Shown: positions 59,809-64,000 of the stretch, one piece after another
Position numbering within the stretch: the first letter of the stretch is position 1
How the letters are laid out: each line of letters starts with the position of its first letter
DNA from: Terrimesophilobacter sp964651535
GTDB lineage: Bacteria > Actinomycetota > Actinomycetes > Actinomycetales > Microbacteriaceae
DNA length: 64,000 nt
Assembly (NCBI GenBank): GCA_964651535.1
Contig: CAZYYE010000001.1
Location: 1,054,001 to 1,118,000, forward strand
Direction: 5' to 3'
Made by a program: the position numbers and the translations under genes
The notes under the pieces: generated by a model
What the model was told of the DNA's origin: nothing
The model's database searches: none
The model's input: only the letters and a program-made list of their open reading frames with translations

Positions 59809-61549
59809 TGAGCTGCTCCACCTCATCTTTGGCCGCCGCCTGCACCGAAGGATGCAGAGACGTATCTGCCGCTGCACGACGTACCAACTCGATCAGCGCG
59901 GGGCGACCGCTGCCGGCAAGCTCCACGATCGCGCCGGGGGTCAGTCGGGCGCCCCAACAGTGCGCCGCGATTCCCGTCGCCGCTGAATCCTCAAGGGTGT
60001 GGTTTTTGCTCACCCAGAGCACCGTGCCTCGGACGACAGCTTCAGCATCATCTGTGCGCTTTGTTGCCCCGATCAGAACGTCTAGGGCCGCCAACTGCTC
60101 ATCCTCGCCCCGTTCACTCAGCGTGTCCGCAGCAACGTTTCGAGCGGCTTCGCTCTCGCCTAGCAAGGCGTTGATAAGGCCGAGGACATCGTCCGAGACC
60201 TGAGCACCCATGCTGACATTGACGAGGCTCGCGGCAAGACTGATGTACGGATCAAGATCCTCGTCCCGCAACGCTGGCGGGGACGAAGCCCAGTCCCGGG
60301 TCGCTTCATCAATACCATCTGGAAGTGTTGCTTCCTCCTCGTCTCCTTCTGGGCTTGCCCACGCCTCCCACCGACGGAGGAGGTTCTTCCGCTCTTGGGT
60401 GGATGTGCCCGCGAGAGTGTTGAAGGAGGACCGGTAGAGCTCTTCAAGCAGCAGCATCTTGATCATCACCGATGGCGCCACGGTGACACCGCGTGCACGC
60501 GCGATGGATTCACGCACACCGAAAGCATTGAGGAACCGCTTGATCTGACGCGGATTGGATCGGCGATCCGCGCTGAGACCTTCCGCGAGCTGCGTTGCGA
60601 GCGCGAGGTCGTCCGGCGAAGGAGATGCGGGCAAGCTCTCCAGGTCATGCAGAAGCGGGGCCTGATTCGCGTTACGTCTGACACGCACGTGGTCGGCAAG
60701 CGCCCGCAGATCGGCATCGTCCATCAAACGTCCGGCGATCAATAGTCCGATGTAGGCCTCCGCATCGGCCGAGGACAGGCGTGGTAGCGCGATCGGAAGC
60801 TGGACGATCTTCTCTAGGTATCGCTTGGCGAACACGTCCCCGCGTCGCGCTCCATCCAAACTCACTGAGATGGCGTCGCGCACCATGTCTTGGTCTGCCG
60901 CCAGTACGAACACCATCTTGTCCGTCGCCAGGAACAGCTTGATGGCTTCAAGCGTCGCGGTCACCGCATCTGGCAGACAGCGGTCGAGGTCATCGACAAG
61001 AACAACGACCCGCTGCACGTCCGGGATGAGTGCGAGCAGTTCCTTGTACGCGTCGTTGAAGCTGGCCATCGAGTCCGGTCCCGCCGGGTCCTTTGGCCGG
61101 AAGATATCTACGATCTCCTCCGGGTTCACCTGGAACGTCAGTGCACCTTTTGCGATCGCAACCGCCGCTCGGCTCCAACTAATGCGCCCAAGCAGCTCTT
61201 TTGCTTTCTTCGCAACGCTCTCCTTGACTCCCGCGTCCGTGATTTGGGCCTGGATGCCATGCAGGATTTCGGAGATCAGGGAGCCTTTGACGTCGTCCTG
61301 ATCGTCATACGCCCACGGGTTCGTCGAGACCACGAAGCAGGTTGAGTCGCCTTCGAATTCGGCTTCGATGAGCTTCAAGATTGTGGACTTGCCGCCACCC
61401 CATGGGCTTTGCACCGACAGCGTTAGGGGATGGATGTGATGCTCACGCACGGCGGCGACGATGGGATCAACTACTGCATCAAAGCCGAGAAAGTCGAGGC
61501 TGCTGGGGTTATCGTCCCACAGCCGAATCCTGGGTGAGGTCGCCACCAT
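59798..61549 (-). CDS. qatA: QatA, KAP-family P-loop ATPase of the Qat defence system
   Basis: 583 residues. Walker A is SPWGGGKSTIL (about 48-58), with the KAP-type FVVSTNPWAYDDQDD after it, and Walker B is VVVLVDDLDRCLPD (acidic pair 186-187), then LAADQDMVRDAIS, KRYLEKIVQLPIALP and NPRQIKRFLNAF (sensor/arginine region). These are KAP NTPase features. No membrane helices like those of other KAP proteins are evident. The C-terminal 200 residues are helical. The ATG at 61549 is preferred to one 12 codons upstream because the protein then starts just before the fold. First gene of the operon; no confident promoter was found in the 219 bases upstream. Confidence 0.92.
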   Translation of the reverse strand: MVATSPRIRLWDDNPSSLDFLGFDAVVDPIVAAVREHHIHPLTLSVQSPWGGGKSTILKLIEAEFEGDSTCFVVSTNPWAYDDQDDVKGSLISEILHGIQAQITDAGVKESVAKKAKELLGRISWSRAAVAIAKGALTFQVNPEEIVDIFRPKDPAGPDSMASFNDAYKELLALIPDVQRVVVLVDDLDRCLPDAVTATLEAIKLFLATDKMVFVLAADQDMVRDAISVSLDGARRGDVFAKRYLEKIVQLPIALPRLSSADAEAYIGLLIAGRLMDDADLRALADHVRVRRNANQAPLLHDLESLPASPSPDDLALATQLAEGLSADRRSNPRQIKRFLNAFGVRESIARARGVTVAPSVMIKMLLLEELYRSSFNTLAGTSTQERKNLLRRWEAWASPEGDEEEATLPDGIDEATRDWASSPPALRDEDLDPYISLAASLVNVSMGAQVSDDVLGLINALLGESEAARNVAADTLSERGEDEQLAALDVLIGATKRTDDAEAVVRGTVLWVSKNHTLEDSAATGIAAHCWGARLTPGAIVELAGSGRPALIELVRRAAADTSLHPSVQAAAKDEVEQLSGN

Positions 61550-61692
61550 TGCCTGCCTCGCTCTCTGGCGATGGCTTGGCTGCACGATTCGCCTAGATAA
61601 TGCTGCGTGTCATATCATTCCTATTCTTGCGTAGGACGAATGCGATTCGGTGACGACACGACGAGCATCGCGCGCCTCCGGCACAATACAGC

Positions 61693-61746
61693 GGCCTGAG
61701 GCCTTGCGAAGCTCTGTTGCCGCTCTCGATAATGACTGAAGAGCGG
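61693..61746. repeat. Two small inverted repeats upstream of the Qat operon
   Basis: GGCCTgAGGCC at 61693-61703 and CCGCTCT, 13 bases, AGAGCGG at 61720-61746. They lie in the 219-base gap between qatA and the next minus-strand gene. They could be a terminator for that gene or an operator for qatA. No U-run follows, so a strong rho-independent terminator is not seen. Confidence 0.35.
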
Positions 61747-61768
61747 TCGACGTCGGCGAGACTCCGGC

Positions 61769-62227
61769 TCAGACGTAGTTCGTCTCGTTAGAAACGGAGA
61801 TCGGCCCTGGTATCGCTTTGGTCCGCGGGTAAGCCCGAGCTGGCAGCGCCACGTGCGTCAAATGCATCCTTGCGCCCCTCCCATCGAGTACCCCTGTCGC
61901 AGCTCGCCTTTCCGCACGAACGGCGACGGCCTCACGCGCGTGAGCGCGAATGAGCAGGATTAGGCTGACGGGACCAATGATGATGACCTTTATCGTGTTC
62001 CACAGGCACAGGAGCACGAGGAGGTTGAGCCAGCCGGGGCCGCCGTCGGCGATGAGGGTGGTGCAGATGGCCGCCGCGAGTAGGTAGGGCGCGGCGAGGA
62101 GCATCGCGGGGATGCCCCATTTCAAGCCTCGCCTGGTGCGGAGGGCGTCGAGGAGGATGTTGGTGGGCATGTAGTGGCGTAGGAATGCGCGCGCGTGGAC
62201 GCTAAGGTTCCAGAGTTGGCGGATCAT
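61769..62227 (-). CDS. Small membrane protein of conjugative elements
   Basis: 152 residues. Two hydrophobic helices (about 41-62 and 66-93) follow a conserved-looking amphipathic start with MPTNILLDALRTRRGLKWGIPAMLL. Such proteins are frequent in actinobacterial plasmids and ICEs near the relaxase gene, and databases often label them 'sulfate permease', for which there is no basis in the sequence. The tail after residue 100 is basic and diverged. The ATG at 62227 is chosen over an upstream start because the family starts at MIRQLWNLS. Function unknown; possibly linked to transfer. Confidence 0.7.
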   Translation of the reverse strand: MIRQLWNLSVHARAFLRHYMPTNILLDALRTRRGLKWGIPAMLLAAPYLLAAAICTTLIADGGPGWLNLLVLLCLWNTIKVIIIGPVSLILLIRAHAREAVAVRAERRAATGVLDGRGARMHLTHVALPARAYPRTKAIPGPISVSNETNYV

Positions 62228-62340
62228 GACGGGGGTTCCTCTCACAGGCACGACAGATTGTCGGAGGCGGTGCGTGTGTGAGTGGCTGTTGGCCTGCCCC
62301 GAAGAGCGTCATATCAAGGAGAAATCCACCTCCCTTACAG

Positions 62341-62353
62341 GGTACGACGTACC
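62341..62353. repeat. Short perfect dyad GGTACG-A-CGTACC
   Basis: A six-base perfect inverted repeat around a single A, in the 149-base gap between the membrane protein and the relaxase remnant. It could be a regulator or recombinase binding site; nothing else supports this. Confidence 0.35.
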
Positions 62354-62376
62354 GGCGACATTCGGAAGGGCAACGA

Positions 62377-63402
62377 TCACAGTCCCCGGCGGGCGCCTTC
62401 GTGCTGGGCCGCTCGTGACTGGTCTTCACTGGAGTGCGTGATTGTGAGTTCGTGAAGGCGTGACACCGCGACTTTGGCTCGTGCGGCGTCGATCTTCTGC
62501 GCGTCATTGTCCGGCGCCGGGCCGAGCGGGGTCTTTGTGGTGATGCCGTACCGGTCGCGATACACCGCCACCGTTCGGGCGTGTTGCCGCCAGGTCGTAG
62601 CGACTCTCGCGTCACCGGGTGCATCTCCGAGCGCGAGGACCCAGTCCTGCCCTTCGGTGACTGCTTGATCGAGGATCGCGTCGGCGCGGTGCCGGATCAG
62701 GTCTCGGCGTTCGGTGAGTGCTTTCCGCATTTCGCTGCTCATCGGGCCGGTTGCTTCGGGGATGAGGCCGGCGATCAGGCGTGCTGGTTTGCGGGTGCGG
62801 CCTGAGCCCGCGGGTCGGGTGGTGGCTCGTGCGAGGCGGTGGTGGAGGATCGCGGCGATATCGTCGGCGTCGCCGAAGCCCTGGGCCGCGACCAGGCGCG
62901 GCATGAGCGCGTCCACGTTGTGGTGGTTCGCTTCCGCGCGGCGCAGTTCTGCGGTGAGGGCGCCGAAGGCGTCGGATTGGATGGCGTCTTCTGCGTCATC
63001 TGCGGTGAGGCCGGATTCACGAAGGAGGGTAGCCCAACGGTCGTGTTGGGCGGCTTGGGCGATCGTGTCGTACTCGGCGGCGAGCTGCGCCACCGATCCC
63101 CACTGTTCGTGTTCGGCGGTGATCGTCTCGTGTGCGGAGAGTTCCGCACCGACGTGCTGGAGCACCCCGTAGAGGACGCTGCGTGCGGTTGCGTCCGGGT
63201 TGTCGGCGGGGTGCGGGCCTTCGTGGGAGTCGTCGGGCCGGTCGGTGGCGACGTACACCTGGTTCGCGTGCCGGCCGCGAGTCATCGCGACATACAGGTT
63301 CTCCCTTGTGGTGCTGGGGTCGGCGAGGACGTGGGCGGTGTCGGTGGTGATGCCTTGGGCACGGTGCGTGGTCACCGCGTAGCCGAGGTTCTGTAAACGC
63401 AC
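62377..63402 (-). pseudogene. C-terminal stump of a MobF-type relaxase/helicase (TraA/TraI-like)
   Basis: The frame encodes 341 residues that begin inside a superfamily 1 helicase: LGYAVTTHRAQGITTDTAHVL (motif V) and TRENLYVAMTRGRHANQVYV (motif VI), followed by a long helical, Ala/Arg-rich tail. Intact MobF relaxases exceed a thousand residues, with the relaxase and the first helicase motifs before this. All of that is missing. A TAG stop stands directly before the possible GTG at 63402, and homology seems to start at LGYAV, a few codons in. The cut point abuts the serine recombinase gene. Function is lost or limited to a stub. Confidence 0.8.
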
Positions 63403-63427
63403 CTACCTCTCACACGAGTAGGAAGGT
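63401..63427. other. Possible recombinase attachment-site half
   Basis: ACCTACCT, 11 bases, AGGAAGGT is an imperfect inverted repeat exactly at the junction between the broken relaxase frame and the recombinase gene, 12 bases before its ATG. Large serine recombinases use such short dyads next to their own gene as one end of the integrated element. The true core cannot be fixed without the other end. Confidence 0.35.
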
Positions 63428-63438
63428 GGGGCCGACAG

Positions 63439-64000
63439 ATGGGCCACGAACAGCAGGAGCAGACCACGGAGGCGTTGCGGGCGGTGGTGTATGTCAGGAT
63501 CAGTGACGACCCCGAGGGCACCGAACGTGGCGTGGATCGGCAGGAGTCCGACTGTCGCGCCTACGCCGCCGCCCACGGGTGGGACGTCGCAGCGGTATTC
63601 CGTGAGAATGACACGTCGGCGTTCAAGCAGCGTACGATCACACTGCCGTCGGGTGAGCGGGTACGGCGAGTGATTCGCCCGCAGTTCCGCGCCATGCTGA
63701 AACACCTCACCGACGGTCACGCACGGGTGATGGTCGCGTATGACTTGGATCGTGCGGTGCGCGACCCGCGTGACTTGGAAGATCTCATTGACGCGAAGGT
63801 GCTCGGCGGGTTCACCGTCCGCTCCGTGACCGGTTCGCTTCGGCTGGACACGGACTCTGATGTGGCGATGGCCAGGGTGCTGGTCGCGATGGCGAATAAG
63901 TCATCCGCTGACACTGCCCGCCGTGTCGCGCGGGCGGCGAAGCAGCAGGCTATCGAGGGTGCCTGGCACGGGGGCAGGGTGCCGTTCGGGTACCGGGCCG
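63439..64000 (+). CDS. Large serine recombinase, 3' cut by window end
   Basis: The first 187 residues of a resolvase/invertase-type integrase. The catalytic Ser is in VVYVRISDDPEGTERGVDRQ (Ser22), with conserved Arg20 and Arg34; VAYDLDRAVRDPRDLED holds the Asp/Arg of the active site, and the long E-helix region follows (SSADTARRVARAAKQQAIEG). The last visible residues GGRVPFGYRA begin the Recombinase domain, found only in large serine recombinases. It transposes or integrates DNA at short att sites without homologous repair. The rest, including the zinc domain, lies past the window. The element inserted by it lies to the right. Confidence 0.9.
   Translation, partial: MGHEQQEQTTEALRAVVYVRISDDPEGTERGVDRQESDCRAYAAAHGWDVAAVFRENDTSAFKQRTITLPSGERVRRVIRPQFRAMLKHLTDGHARVMVAYDLDRAVRDPRDLEDLIDAKVLGGFTVRSVTGSLRLDTDSDVAMARVLVAMANKSSADTARRVARAAKQQAIEGAWHGGRVPFGYRA

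Larger units (their letters stand above)
56873..64000. mobile_element. Accessory island: Qat defence operon plus remnants of a conjugative element and a nested recombinase
   Basis: From here to the window end no housekeeping gene is found. The content is QatD-C-B-A, a small membrane protein typical of actinobacterial conjugative plasmids/ICEs, a 5'-truncated MobF relaxase-helicase and a large serine recombinase. The left edge is set after the helix-turn-helix gene; the right edge lies outside the window. No flanking direct repeats could be identified by eye. Base composition was not computed. Confidence 0.65.

Noticed and set aside
62226..62441. A 71-codon plus-strand frame between the membrane protein and the relaxase stump
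   Set aside because: No ribosome site, no recognisable pattern, and it runs into the antisense of the relaxase tail.
1..64000. CRISPR arrays, tRNA genes, rRNA genes, insertion sequences with terminal repeats
   Set aside because: None was seen on reading. The only tandem repeats are within coding linkers.

Overview
This is a high-GC actinobacterial chromosome segment. Several things point to the family Microbacteriaceae: the neighbourhood sigA - murT/gatD-like - alanine-racemase-like pair - parE - parC, the many short actinobacterial families of unknown function (DUF3000, DUF3071/SepH, DUF3093, DUF3159, DUF3710, DUF4191, DUF4193, DUF7455), a polyphosphate glucokinase, and a tandem glnA2-glnE next to glnA. 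The family assignment is inferred from gene content, not from a search.

Layout. 1-6.5 kb: a 5'-cut NCS1-type permease, Nif3, a coiled-coil zinc-ribbon protein, RNase HI, the RNase P RNA, and ppgK/map on the other strand. 6.5-15 kb: nitrogen assimilation (gdhA, glnA2, glnE, glnA) with panB; a GlnR-like box precedes glnA. 15-22 kb: DUF4191, a membrane pseudokinase, sucB, lpdA and pepA. 22-35.6 kb: a PAC2 protein, sigA, a MurT/GatD-like pair, two alanine-racemase-like genes, DUF7455, topoisomerase IV (parE, parC) with a Nudix gene between, and a phosphodiesterase. 35.6-42.4 kb: sepH, DUF4193, DUF3093, dut, DUF3710, DUF3159 and aconitase. 42.4-52 kb: a beta-oxidation pair, RNase D with DUF3000, a lipid-like hydrolase, a RibD-type reductase, sufE, a rhodanese and a ZapE-type ATPase. 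52-56.4 kb: a CBS protein coupled to an ion transporter, then amtB and a degenerate Amt paralogue. 56.4-64 kb: an accessory island with a complete QatABCD anti-phage operon, a conjugation-associated membrane protein, the C-terminal stump of a MobF relaxase, and the start of a large serine recombinase that seems to have cut the relaxase.

The most unusual content is in the cell-wall block at 25.1-29.0 kb. The GatD-like subunit has Thr where the glutaminase nucleophile Cys should be, and its MurT partner has no cysteine at all, so no zinc ribbon. Directly opposite lie two translationally coupled alanine-racemase homologues with complementary losses. One keeps the PLP-lysine barrel but lacks the C-domain tyrosine. 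The other keeps the tyrosine C-domain but has lost most of the barrel and has Arg for the lysine. I propose that these are a repurposed D-Glu alpha-carboxyl ligase and an obligate heteromeric amino-acid racemase. Both would fit the B-type peptidoglycan known from Microbacteriaceae.
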